From NCBI GenBank assembly GCA_017941635.1, contig JAGAVZ010000263.1, forward strand, positions 27,368 through 91,367: a DNA stretch of 64,000 nt, in the 5' to 3' direction. Source of the stretch: Cellulosilyticum sp. (GTDB taxonomy: Bacteria; Bacillota; Clostridia; Lachnospirales; Cellulosilyticaceae). The notes beneath the pieces are model-generated. The model searched no databases. It was not told where the DNA came from and saw only the letters and a list, made by a program, of their open reading frames with translations. The position numbers and the translations under genes were made by a program. This document shows, piece by piece, positions 20,576 through 29,009 of the stretch. Positions within the stretch are counted from its first letter, which is position 1, and every line of letters starts with the position of its first letter.

Positions 20576-20863
20576 TTAGAGTTCTTTGACAGATAAAACT
20601 TTAATTGCTGATACATCAGTGCCTAATTCTTCCGCAATAACAGCAGAAACAGCAGCGATAAATTCTTGACGATTTGTAATCGTAGATTTAGCTGGTGTTG
20701 GAGCAGGTGCGGCTACAGGTGTAGTAGCAGGAGCTACATTTGCAGGCTTAGTAATTTTTTGTACAACCCAGCTCATCAGATAGCAAAGAGCAATAATACA
20801 AACTAAGCCGAAGAATACAGTTCCGAGTCCCATCAAAATAACAAAAGTATTAGATAATTCCAT
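20576..20863 (-). CDS. oadG: OadG-family gamma subunit
   Basis: The 95-residue protein has one N-terminal membrane helix (about residues 5-34), a Pro/Ala linker, and a C-terminal segment EFIAAVSAVIAEELGTDVSA typical of OadG/MmdD proteins. It anchors and assembles the decarboxylase. It is the first gene of the leftward operon, with GGGAGGACTAGCTG before the ATG. Confidence 0.85.
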   Translation of the reverse strand: MELSNTFVILMGLGTVFFGLVCIIALCYLMSWVVQKITKPANVAPATTPVAAPAPTPAKSTITNRQEFIAAVSAVIAEELGTDVSAIKVLSVKEL

Positions 20864-20940
20864 CAGCTAGTCCTCCCTTCATGAAAAAAATTTATGCCTA
20901 ATTGAGCAGATAACATTAAAAAGTTTCTGAGCATATATTA

Positions 20941-20969
20941 AGTATAAAACATTTTTCATAAAATGTTAA
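20941..20969 (-). promoter_or_regulatory. oad operon promoter
   Basis: Read on the minus strand, TTAACA (20969-20964) and TATACT (20946-20941) are separated by 17 bp, about 75 bp before the oadG start. The remainder of 20970-21287 has no gene; a plus-strand TATAAT (21176-21181) probably serves the antiporter. Confidence 0.65.
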
Positions 20970-21287
20970 TTAAATTTAAAACATTTGAAATGATATTTTT
21001 TGTTGTCTTGTGTCTATTAATTAAATAAATTGCATGAAATTAAGTTTAGAACAGACATAAAATAAGCTAAATGATAAAATAACTCACAGAATTAGAAAGA
21101 TAATTCAGAAAATGATTGTCTACAAAACTGTTTTTCTTTATGAAATATTAACAGAAGAAGTGTAGGATTATTCGGTATAATAAAAGTATAAAATTTACAT
21201 TTGTTAGTTTAAAAATCAATATATAAAAGAAATGAGTGAGGAAAGGTGATGAGAACAGACTAAAAAAGAGAAAGAGAGGATGATAGT

Positions 21288-22886
21288 ATGGAATATTATA
21301 TTATTATGGCAGCAATGATTATTTTTCTTTGTTTGATGGCGAGTGGTATCTCAAACAAACTGGGGATTCCAACCTTAATATTCTTCATTGTTTTAGGAAT
21401 GATTTTTGGTAGTGAGGGGATTGTAGGAATCTGGTTTGCAAATTATAACTATGCCAATTATATATGTTCATTTGGACTCATTTATATTATGTTTTATGGG
21501 GGATTTGGCGTCAACTGGAATGTGGCAAAACCCGTTACTTTAAAAGCGGGGCTTTTATCCACAGTAGGCGTCGTGCTGACAGCGGTATTAACAGGAATAT
21601 TTTGTCACCTTGTATTAGGCATTGATTTATTAGAAAGTCTTTTATTAGGGTCGGTTATCAGTTCTACAGATGCGGCAGCCGTATTTTATATCTTAAAGGC
21701 TAAAAAGCTTAACTTAAAAAATGGATTGGCATCATTGCTAGAGATAGAAAGTGGGAGTAATGACCCTATCGCCAATATGCTGACCATTGTTTTATTAGGT
21801 ATTATTCAAGGAAGTGGCACAGGAGCAGTTCCTGTTATCTTTATTAAACAGTTTGTAATAGGGATTATAGTAGGAAGTTTATTAGGTCTTTTTGCAAGCT
21901 ACGGACTTAAGAAATTTGAAGTGATGACAGAAGGGCTCAATATGATTTTTGTCTTTGCAATTGCCCTCTTTTCTTATGCACTAAGTAATGTAATGGGTGG
22001 AAATGGTTACTTAAGTGTTTATATTACAGGGATTATATTAGGGAATACAAAGATTCCCAATAAACCAGAACTAGTTCACTTCTTCGATGGATTAACTAAT
22101 CTATTTCAAATGTTAGTATTTTTTTTATTAGGACTTTTAGCATTCCCAACACGAGTGATAAGCTATCTAGGACCAGCTATATTAGTGGCATTATTTTTAA
22201 CCCTCATTGCAAGGCCGCTTTCGGTAGCTATTTTGATGGCACCATTCAAAGTACCATTCAGAGACCAAATGCTTATTTCGTGGGCAGGATTAAGAGGAGC
22301 GTCAGGTATTGTTTTTGCCATTGTAGTAGCTGTAAGTGGTGTATTTCCTGAGAATCAAATCTTTAATATTGTTTTTTGTATTGCCATGTTATCTATTGCA
22401 GTACAAGGTGCATTATTACCATGGGTTGCAAAGAAACTCGATTTGATAGATGACACGACACCTGTTTCTATGACTTTTAACGATTATCGCAATGATGCAG
22501 ATGTAAGACTTGTTAATATTTTGATCACTAAACACCATCCATGGGTAGGTAAGAAACTAAGTGAAATTACCTTTCCACATAAATCATTGGTGGTACTGAT
22601 TAAGCGACGATTTGAAGTGGTGATTCCAAAAGGTGAGACTGTGTTAGAACCAGAAGATGTTTTGGTTTTGAGTAGTGAATATCAAGAGGCTGATTCTGAT
22701 TTAGAAGTACAAGAAATGGTAATCGACAAAAATAATAAATGGGTAGGAAAAACCATTGCAGAGTGTAAAATTCCAAAAGACATTATTATTATCATGGTGA
22801 AGAGAAAAGATGAAAGTATTATTCCAAGTGGGAATACGATTATTCATGCTCATGACGTGCTATTAACTTGTGGTTTAAAGGATTAA
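21288..22886 (+). CDS. Potassium/proton antiporter, CvrA/NhaP2 type
   Basis: The 532-residue protein has about 12-13 membrane segments in the first 390 residues with CPA1 family features: NKLGIPTLIFFIVLGMIFGS, SVISSTDAAAVFYIL, and LEIESGSNDPIANML. The last carries the ND pair of the ion site. The C-terminal 140 residues are cytoplasmic and contain two similar TrkA_C-like units (HHPWVGKKLSEITFPHKS and NNKWVGKTIAECKIPKD), which sense ligands in K+ transporters. It probably exports K+ or Na+ in exchange for protons. It is divergent from the Na+-pumping decarboxylase operon. GAGAGGATG precedes the ATG. Confidence 0.9.
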   Translation: MEYYIIMAAMIIFLCLMASGISNKLGIPTLIFFIVLGMIFGSEGIVGIWFANYNYANYICSFGLIYIMFYGGFGVNWNVAKPVTLKAGLLSTVGVVLTAVLTGIFCHLVLGIDLLESLLLGSVISSTDAAAVFYILKAKKLNLKNGLASLLEIESGSNDPIANMLTIVLLGIIQGSGTGAVPVIFIKQFVIGIIVGSLLGLFASYGLKKFEVMTEGLNMIFVFAIALFSYALSNVMGGNGYLSVYITGIILGNTKIPNKPELVHFFDGLTNLFQMLVFFLLGLLAFPTRVISYLGPAILVALFLTLIARPLSVAILMAPFKVPFRDQMLISWAGLRGASGIVFAIVVAVSGVFPENQIFNIVFCIAMLSIAVQGALLPWVAKKLDLIDDTTPVSMTFNDYRNDADVRLVNILITKHHPWVGKKLSEITFPHKSLVVLIKRRFEVVIPKGETVLEPEDVLVLSSEYQEADSDLEVQEMVIDKNNKWVGKTIAECKIPKDIIIIMVKRKDESIIPSGNTIIHAHDVLLTCGLKD

Positions 22887-23110
22887 ATATCATAAAAGAA
22901 AAGCCAAATAAGTAATAGATATAAGATACTAGAGAGAAGAATACTATACATACAAATAAGTTAAAATGGTGAAAATAGAAAGAAAAGCTTATGAAGAATT
23001 GAGACGAGGCAAGTATTTTTAGAAAGATTGCTTTGTCATAATAAATTACAGTATCATAAAAGTAAGATATGTTATAATGATAACTAGCACTTTTATTAAA
23101 GGAGAAACAG

Positions 23111-23680
23111 ATGAGTCAAAAAGTTACATTAACATATGAAAATAATGAGTATATTGTTTGCTTAGGAAATGCAGTATTAGCTCAAGATAAAGATGAAGAG
23201 AGAGCAATTGTAGCTTTCAAAAATGCCATTAAAAATAATATGAGCCAAAAGACATTAAGTTTTAAAGAAATGGTAGAAAAGGTGAATGCGCTTGGTGTGA
23301 AAGATATTGAAATCAATGAAACATATGGTGCAATGCAATCTGGTGATTTAAAATATTTCTATCATACAGGTAAAGCTTTTTACACAGGTTCAAATAAAAT
23401 GGTGGTTTTACAAGGTGGATTTGATTACTTCTATAAAGTATTAAGCTTAGGTGTTAATCGCCAACTAGAATCAACAGATGAATTGGTAGAACTTTGTGCA
23501 CTGGCTATGGAAAAAGGGGCAACTTATAGCTTAACAGAAGATAGTATTAGCATTGCAAGTGCAGCTTTTAGCTATGGAAATGTAGGGTTTAACTTTGTAA
23601 ATAGCAAGCTGAATAAAGGAACTTCTAGTGAAAAATCGACTTTTGAAGTATTTAGAAGTTTAGTGTTAGCAGCATTATAA
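23111..23680 (+). CDS. Hypothetical protein, 189 residues
   Basis: This soluble protein has no signal peptide or membrane helix. I do not recognise the family. The first half looks like a small alpha/beta domain (MSQKVTLTYENNEYIVCLGN), followed by FYHTGKAFYTGSNKMVVLQG and a helical segment ELVELCALAMEKGATY. The ending has serine-rich beta-like sequence. AAAGGAG sits 5 nt before the ATG, TATAAT lies near 23074, and a terminator follows, so it is a real single-gene unit. Confidence 0.75.
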   Translation: MSQKVTLTYENNEYIVCLGNAVLAQDKDEERAIVAFKNAIKNNMSQKTLSFKEMVEKVNALGVKDIEINETYGAMQSGDLKYFYHTGKAFYTGSNKMVVLQGGFDYFYKVLSLGVNRQLESTDELVELCALAMEKGATYSLTEDSISIASAAFSYGNVGFNFVNSKLNKGTSSEKSTFEVFRSLVLAAL

Positions 23681-23689
23681 AGCATGTTA

Positions 23690-23726
23690 TAAAAAAGTAC
23701 ACTGGTATAGTAGTGTACCTTTTTTA
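23690..23726 (+). terminator. Terminator after the 189-residue gene
   Basis: GTACACT pairs with AGTGTAC, flanked by A-run and T-run extensions. Confidence 0.75.
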
Positions 23727-23736
23727 GTGTCATGAT

Positions 23737-23906
23737 TTACCTAATGAATGTAGCAATAACTTTGTCAAATATCCATATCTCAATAGATTCTAGTATAACA
23801 CCATATTCTACCTCATAGATTTTTTCATTTTACAGTATCAGCTAAGCATGATAAGTTCCAGAATCTCTAGCATCGACAGTATCATAGTGAAAATCAGATA
23901 GCTATT
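23737..23906 (-). pseudogene. Decayed gene fragment on the minus strand
   Basis: One minus-strand frame reads LSDFHYDTVDARDSGTYHA, stop, LIL, stop, then NEKIYEVEYGVILESIEIWI and FDKVIATFIR before a final stop at 23737-23739. Two internal stops in an otherwise protein-like frame suggest a dying gene. I do not recognise the family. The remainder of the gap to 24086 shows nothing. Confidence 0.35.
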
Positions 23907-24086
23907 TTAAATAGACATAAGAGAAATAGGACTAAATAGAAAAATTAAAGATTAAGAATACTGATGAATGTATAAAATAATTTGATATAGTTATAATTTA
24001 GATATATAATTTAGTTGCAAATCGGTCTCAATTCTATTTATTTGTATAGAACTTAGACAAGGAAAAGATATTGGGAGGAAACAAAG

Positions 24087-25190
24087 ATGACAAAGATTGA
24101 TATTATTTCAGGATTTCTTGGAGCAGGTAAAACAACTTTAATTAAAAAGCTGATTAAAGAAGGTTTTAATGGAGAAAAGCTTGTTCTCATTGAAAATGAA
24201 TTTGGTGAAATTGGTATAGATGGTGGTTTCTTAAAAGAAGGTGGCGTGGAAATCACAGAAATGAACTCAGGATGTATCTGTTGTTCATTAGTAGGAGATT
24301 TTGGTGCAGCTCTGAAGGATGTACTTACAAATTACAAACCTGACCGCGTGATTATTGAACCGTCAGGTGTTGGTAAACTTTCAGATGTCATTAAAGCAGT
24401 TGAAAATGTAGATGAAGACATGGATGTAGAACTTAATGCAAGAGTAGCAGTAGTAGATGCCCTTAAATGTAAAATGTATATGAAAAACTTTGGAGAATTC
24501 TTCAATAATCAAATTGAAAGTGCCACAAGTATTATTTTAAGCCGCTCTCAAAAAGCATCAGAAGCAAAATTAGAAGAATGTGTAAAAATGATTAGAGAAC
24601 ATAATCCACAAGCGGCTATTGTGACAACTTCATGGGATGATATTTCAGGAGCTAAATTACTGGAAGTGATGGAATCAAAACATTCTTTAGCATATGAGTT
24701 AATGAAAGAAGAAGAGGTATGCCCAAGCTGTGGACATGTGCATCATCATGAGCATCATGACCACGAATGCTGCGGACATGACCATGAGCATCACAACCAT
24801 GAATGCTGCGGACATGACCATGAGCACCACGATCACGAATGCTGCGGACATGACCATGAGCACCACGACCATGAATGTGGCTGTGGACATGACCATCACT
24901 ATCATCATGCTGATGAAGTTTTCACAAGTTGGGGAATGGAAACACCGCATAAATATGATGAAGAAGAAATCAAAAAGGCACTTGAAACTTTATCTGGGTC
25001 AGAAGAATATGGTATCATTCTTCGTGCAAAAGGTATTCTTCAAAATAAAGAAGGTAAGTGGTTCTGCTTTGATATGGTACCAGGAGAATATGAAATTCGT
25101 GAAGAAAATGCAGATTACACAGGACGTCTATGTGTGATTGGTACTAAATTAGATGAACAAGGCCTCAAAAAATTATTTGGCTTATGCTAA
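24087..25190 (+). CDS. COG0523/CobW-type GTPase with histidine-cysteine repeat (metal chaperone)
   Basis: The 367-residue protein has the Walker A GFLGAGKTT (9-17) and the family's metal motif CICC (Cys63, 65, 66). ENEFGEIGID precedes the metal motif and a CobW_C-like end follows (RAKGILQNKEGKWFCFDMVP). Between the domains, at about residues 211-275, is a metal-binding tract: CPSCGHVHHH, then four 12-residue units of the type ECCGHDHEHHDH. COG0523 proteins insert or allocate Zn, Co or Ni using GTP. The tract is probably a metal buffer or loading site. The next gene follows after 14 nt and encodes a related GTPase. I saw no clear Zur box upstream. Confidence 0.92.
   Translation: MTKIDIISGFLGAGKTTLIKKLIKEGFNGEKLVLIENEFGEIGIDGGFLKEGGVEITEMNSGCICCSLVGDFGAALKDVLTNYKPDRVIIEPSGVGKLSDVIKAVENVDEDMDVELNARVAVVDALKCKMYMKNFGEFFNNQIESATSIILSRSQKASEAKLEECVKMIREHNPQAAIVTTSWDDISGAKLLEVMESKHSLAYELMKEEEVCPSCGHVHHHEHHDHECCGHDHEHHNHECCGHDHEHHDHECCGHDHEHHDHECGCGHDHHYHHADEVFTSWGMETPHKYDEEEIKKALETLSGSEEYGIILRAKGILQNKEGKWFCFDMVPGEYEIREENADYTGRLCVIGTKLDEQGLKKLFGLC
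24765..24908 (+). repeat. Four 36-bp tandem repeats encoding the His/Cys tract
   Basis: Units begin at 24765, 24801, 24837 and 24873. The first three are near-identical (GAATGCTGCGGACATGACCA at the start of each) and the fourth has diverged. The array lies in frame in the COG0523 gene, so copy-number change would alter metal-binding capacity without a frameshift. Confidence 0.9.
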
Positions 25191-25204
25191 GGGGAGAAGT
25201 GGCA

Positions 25205-26146
25205 ATGAGAATACCAATTTTTATATTTAATGGTTTATTAGAAGCAGGAAAAACAATGTTTATGGACTATATGCTTAAGAAACCTATTTTTGCAGATGGT
25301 CAAAATACATTAGTCATTTCTTGTGAAGAAGGTATTGAGGAATATGATGCAGCTTACTATGAAAAAAATCATATTACAGTCGTACAAGTAGAAGATGAAG
25401 AAGAATTAACCGATGCGTTTATTAAGGAACTTGCAGAAAAGTATAATCCTCAACGTGTGATGATTGAATACAATGGTATGTGGGATATGGCAGTACCTTT
25501 TGAACTAGAATATCCAAAAGAGTGGGGTATTTATCAAGTTGTTACCCTTGTAAATGGAGAAACTTTTAATGTATATCTTAACAATATGCGTGGCATTATG
25601 ATGGAACATTTCAAATGTGCAGATTTAGTGGTATTTAATCGTGTGACCAAAGAGATGAATACGGCATCTTTTAGAAATACAGTAAAAGCTGTAAATGGAC
25701 AAGCCAAACTCTTTATTTGTGATGAAGATTTTGCCTTAGAGCCAATCAAAGAAGAGTTACCTTATGATTTAAATGCAGAGATTATTGAAGTAAAAGACGA
25801 AGATTATGGTATTTGGTATATTGATTTATGGGAACAACCACAGCGTTATATGAATAAAAAAGTCAAAGTAAGTGGACTATTTTTCCAAGATAAATCTGAT
25901 CCAAAAGACCGCTTTACCTTTGGCCGTTTTGCCATGCCATGTTGTGCCGATGATATTGCACTCATGGGATTATACTGCCATAACATTGGTAAGCCTAAGT
26001 TCAAAGATAGAGATAGTATTTCGGTTCTTGCACAAATTCACTATGAAAAAGCTGAGGTCTATAACAATGATATGGGACCTATTCTCTATGTAAAATCTAT
26101 TGAGCTTGCGAAGAAGAATCAAGAAGACTTAGTTATGTTTAATTAG
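25205..26146 (+). CDS. CobW-like GTPase fused to a DUF1980/TIGR03943-like domain
   Basis: The 313-residue protein begins MRIPIFIFNGLLEAGKTMFM with a P-loop (10-18) like COG0523 proteins. It lacks the CxCC metal motif; only SCEEGIEEYD is found at that place. The C-terminal third (YIDLWEQPQRYMNKKVKVSG, then RFTFGRFAMPCCADDIALMG) resembles the DUF1980 domain of TIGR03943/YcgQ proteins linked to zinc import. The ATG at 25205 follows AAGGGGAG, so an upstream in-frame ATG at 25184 is rejected. It is co-transcribed with the His-rich GTPase. The fused layout suggests a partner in metal delivery; its target is unknown. Confidence 0.82.
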   Translation: MRIPIFIFNGLLEAGKTMFMDYMLKKPIFADGQNTLVISCEEGIEEYDAAYYEKNHITVVQVEDEEELTDAFIKELAEKYNPQRVMIEYNGMWDMAVPFELEYPKEWGIYQVVTLVNGETFNVYLNNMRGIMMEHFKCADLVVFNRVTKEMNTASFRNTVKAVNGQAKLFICDEDFALEPIKEELPYDLNAEIIEVKDEDYGIWYIDLWEQPQRYMNKKVKVSGLFFQDKSDPKDRFTFGRFAMPCCADDIALMGLYCHNIGKPKFKDRDSISVLAQIHYEKAEVYNNDMGPILYVKSIELAKKNQEDLVMFN

Positions 26147-26198
26147 AGAGCAAGTAATTCCTTTTCAATTAAAAATGAATACACCCAATGAAGTAACA

Positions 26199-26234
26199 GA
26201 AACAGCCCATTGAAAATTTTCAATGGGCTGTTTC
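26199..26234. terminator. Bidirectional terminator between the GTPases and cat
   Basis: A perfect 36-nt palindrome (GAAACAGCCCATTGAAAA and its complement) serves both the plus-strand GTPase genes and the minus-strand acetyltransferase gene. Confidence 0.85.
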
Positions 26235-26282
26235 TTATGATTTAAATGTTTTTCATAAGAGAGTGCATTTTATAAAGAGCAT

Positions 26283-26927
26283 CTAAATTAAATAATGTTC
26301 TGGATGAGCAAGTACCGTTTCAACATCCTTATAAAAGAGTGAGCAGTGATAACCATCACAAACAGCATGATGTACTTGTAAGGTAAGTGGCATAAGGATT
26401 TTATCTTGTTGCTCGAAATATTTTCCCCAAGTTACCATAGGCAGTAAAAAGTCATAGTCACTTTGATTGTTTACATCAAAGGAAGTGTAGCTAAGCCAAG
26501 GTAAGCAAGAAACTAAAAAGAAGTTTGGTAGAAAATCTGTTTTATGCTTACTTGTTTTGTAATTGTCTAAGTCTGTTGTCATTTGTATGTAGAAGTTTTT
26601 AAAGTTTTGATCATATGGTGTTGTCATGCTATCCATGATTTTAGTTTGGTCATCAAGGATAGAGTAGCATGGAGAAATTTCATCATAATAGCCTAATTGA
26701 TGATTGAGATCATAGCAAGTTTTAAATTCAACATGCTGATTAAGCGCCCTTGTAATAATCCAAGTAAAGGTTGGATAAAGTCGCAAGTTATGTTGTTTAA
26801 TGAAAGTCATTAAATACGTGATATCCATATTAACCGTCAAACTATAGGTGCTTTTAGCCACTGTCATAAAGTGATTAAAACACTCTTTTCTTTCCCAATT
26901 TTCCATATCAATAAGAGTAAAGTTCAT
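26283..26927 (-). CDS. cat: Chloramphenicol acetyltransferase, type A
   Basis: The 214-residue protein opens MNFTLIDMENWERKECFNHF and carries the catalytic motif QVHHAVCDGYHCS with the active-site histidine. It also has the conserved NFFLVSCLPWLSYTSF and LPMVTWGKYFEQQDKILMPL. All key CAT features are present and the length matches. It transfers acetyl from acetyl-CoA to chloramphenicol. A GGGGGGAG site precedes the start. The base composition is like its neighbours and no mobile element flanks it, so it may be a resident gene rather than a recently acquired one; its native substrate could differ. Confidence 0.93.
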   Translation of the reverse strand: MNFTLIDMENWERKECFNHFMTVAKSTYSLTVNMDITYLMTFIKQHNLRLYPTFTWIITRALNQHVEFKTCYDLNHQLGYYDEISPCYSILDDQTKIMDSMTTPYDQNFKNFYIQMTTDLDNYKTSKHKTDFLPNFFLVSCLPWLSYTSFDVNNQSDYDFLLPMVTWGKYFEQQDKILMPLTLQVHHAVCDGYHCSLFYKDVETVLAHPEHYLI

Positions 26928-27265
26928 AAAAAATCTCCCCCCAAAAAATCATTTGGATACTTTATAACACTGATTAAGATATTTGGATTAGTGATTGTGT
27001 TTATTAAAATTTGGCTTATTGTAGTCTAGGTTAGTAAAGGCATTAATACCTGATAAAACACAGATTACAATTGTGTGTGATATGTAATGTATAGAAATAA
27101 GCCATAGGAATATTTTAAGAGATAAAGTCCTTTATAGCAATAAAGTATAGAATAAAGTATTGAATATAAAATCAATTTCTAATAATTAATAAATTTGATG
27201 TTATAATATGTAGAAAAAAGAATAGAGGGAGGTTTTAGGGTGCATAAATTCTAGTACTAGAAGAT
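26928..27265. other. Divergent region between cat and the kinase remnant
   Basis: AT-rich with no intact gene. It includes a plus-strand TATAAT near 27203 and a strong ribosome site (GAGGGAGG, about 27224-27231) that now leads into a broken frame (GTG CAT AAA TTC TAG) rather than the kinase start. This is probably the scar where the response regulator and the kinase N-terminus were lost. Confidence 0.45.
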
Positions 27266-28120
27266 ATGCTAGAGGAAGGTATAAAGGGAACGTTCAAAGA
27301 AAGGATCTATGACGAATCCAAGCTTTCGGTAGTAGAGCATCAGATGGCAAAATATATAGCCAATTGTAGTGCTTCGGCTACTCATTTGAAGAAAGAGAAA
27401 AATCATATTGAAACCTTGATTGCGGATATTTCTCATCAGACCAAAACGCCTATTGCCAATATTTTATTATATGCACAGCTTTTAAAAGAGCAAGAGATGG
27501 AGGAATCTGGTCGAACTTGTGTGGAGGTGCTGACTCAAAATGCGGAGAAATTAAACTTTTTAATTACTGCACTTGTTAAACTTTCCAGATTGGAAACAGG
27601 TGTTATTCAGCTTGTGCCAAAGGAAGAAGGGCTAGAGGAATTCATTAAAAAAAGTGTGGAGCAGGTTCAGTTTAAAGCAAGGCAAAAGTCAATAGATATT
27701 AAGGTAGAAATAGAGGATGATGCTAGAGCTCATTTTGATGCAAAATGGACGATGGAGGCAATGATTAATCTATTAGACAATGCCATTAAATATTCATCTT
27801 CTAATACGTGTATCACCATAAAAGTTGAAAGCTATGAGTTTTTTGTAAGAATTGATATTAAAGATGAGGGCATAGGGATTCAAGAAGAAGAGCATAGCAA
27901 AATCTTTCAGAGGTTTTATCGCTCTTATGAGGTTGCCAATGAGGAAGGGGTAGGCATTGGCCTTTATTTGGCGAGGGAAATTATTTCTAATGAAGGAGGC
28001 TATATTAAGCTAAGTTCTAAAGTAGGAGAGGGCTCTACCTTTTCAGTCTTTCTACCAATACTTCATGAAGAAAACAGAAAGAAAAATAGCATGAAGGATG
28101 AAATCTTTCAAAGTTGTTAG
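27266..28120 (+). CDS. Sensor histidine kinase, N-terminally truncated
   Basis: The 284-residue frame keeps a full kinase core. The phosphorylated His57 is in DISHQTKTPIANILLY, the N box is MINLLDNAIKYSS, and the G boxes are IKDEGIGI and GVGIGLYLAREI. Its juxtamembrane region (KGTFKERIYDESKLSVVEHQ) resembles small VncS-like kinases, but the usual N-terminal membrane helices are missing. Just upstream the same frame reads ILVLED after a stop, and the only good ribosome site leads to an early stop. No response regulator gene is adjacent. It precedes an ABC/FtsX exporter, a typical partner. It may be a soluble leftover kinase or a pseudogene. Confidence 0.7.
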   Translation: MLEEGIKGTFKERIYDESKLSVVEHQMAKYIANCSASATHLKKEKNHIETLIADISHQTKTPIANILLYAQLLKEQEMEESGRTCVEVLTQNAEKLNFLITALVKLSRLETGVIQLVPKEEGLEEFIKKSVEQVQFKARQKSIDIKVEIEDDARAHFDAKWTMEAMINLLDNAIKYSSSNTCITIKVESYEFFVRIDIKDEGIGIQEEEHSKIFQRFYRSYEVANEEGVGIGLYLAREIISNEGGYIKLSSKVGEGSTFSVFLPILHEENRKKNSMKDEIFQSC

Positions 28121-28298
28121 ATTTGAGAAAGATTGTGGAAAGATAAAAGGTTTATATTAATCATAAGCCCATCACAAATACGAAATATGTAACATGTGAA
28201 AAAGGACATAATGTGAGAAAATTGATTAAGAGAAACTTCAATAGATAAAGTATGATGATGAGGATGGGAATAATGAAAATAAAAAGGTGGAGAGCGAT

Positions 28299-29009
28299 AT
28301 GATTCTTGAAACAAAAGAGCTTAGAAAATATTATGGAACGGGAGAAAATGAAGTTCGTGCATTGGATAATGTGAATATTAGTGTACAAAAAGGTGAATTT
28401 GTAACCATAGTAGGCACTTCAGGAAGTGGAAAATCTACTTTATTACATATGTTGGGTGGCTTAGATAGTCCAACAAGCGGAGATGTTATTGTAGATGGTA
28501 AGGAAATCTTTAATCTAAAGGATGAAGAAAGAACGATTTTTAGACGTAGAAAGATTGGCTTCATTTTTCAAAGTTATAATTTAGTACCGATTTTAAATGT
28601 CTATGAAAATATTACATTGCCTATCGAATTGGATGGGAAGAAGTTAGATGAAGCTTATATCCATGAAGTCGTGGAGACGCTAGGCCTTACAAGTAAGCTT
28701 TGGCAAAGACCGAATCAACTTTCTGGAGGGCAACAACAAAGAGTGGCTATTGCCAGAGCATTAGCAACTAAGTCGGCGATTATCTTAGCAGATGAACCAA
28801 CAGGAAATTTAGATAGTAAGACAAGTTTAGATGTAATGGGACTATTAAGGGTGAGCTGTGAAAAATTTAATCAAACCATGGTGATGATTACACACAATGA
28901 AGAAATTGCACAGATGGCACATCGCATCATCAGAGTAGAGGATGGCAAAATTGTAAGCAGTAATGACCTAAATAAGGAACATAAAGTTGTGGGAGGAGAT
29001 ATCTTATGA
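28299..29009 (+). CDS. ABC transporter ATP-binding protein, MacB/LolD type
   Basis: The 236-residue ATPase has the Walker A GTSGSGKST, the Q-loop FIFQSYNLVPILNVYEN, the signature LSGGQQQRVAIARAL, and the Walker B ILADEPTGNLDSKTS, all typical of the MacB/LolD/BceA branch. It energises the FtsX-type permease encoded next, with a 4-nt ATGA overlap. The ATG at 28299 is preferred because AAGGTGGAG (28285-28291) is correctly placed; a GTG at 28287 lies inside that site. Systems with this layout export or sense antimicrobial peptides, usually under the kinase encoded upstream. Confidence 0.93.
   Translation: MILETKELRKYYGTGENEVRALDNVNISVQKGEFVTIVGTSGSGKSTLLHMLGGLDSPTSGDVIVDGKEIFNLKDEERTIFRRRKIGFIFQSYNLVPILNVYENITLPIELDGKKLDEAYIHEVVETLGLTSKLWQRPNQLSGGQQQRVAIARALATKSAIILADEPTGNLDSKTSLDVMGLLRVSCEKFNQTMVMITHNEEIAQMAHRIIRVEDGKIVSSNDLNKEHKVVGGDIL

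Noticed and set aside
24765..24908. 36-bp tandem array as a possible CRISPR or satellite
   Set aside because: The repeats are contiguous, in frame and encode the metal-binding tract.
24699..24950. Minus-strand 83-codon Met/Val-rich frame
   Set aside because: Antisense shadow of the His/Cys repeat in the metal-chaperone gene.
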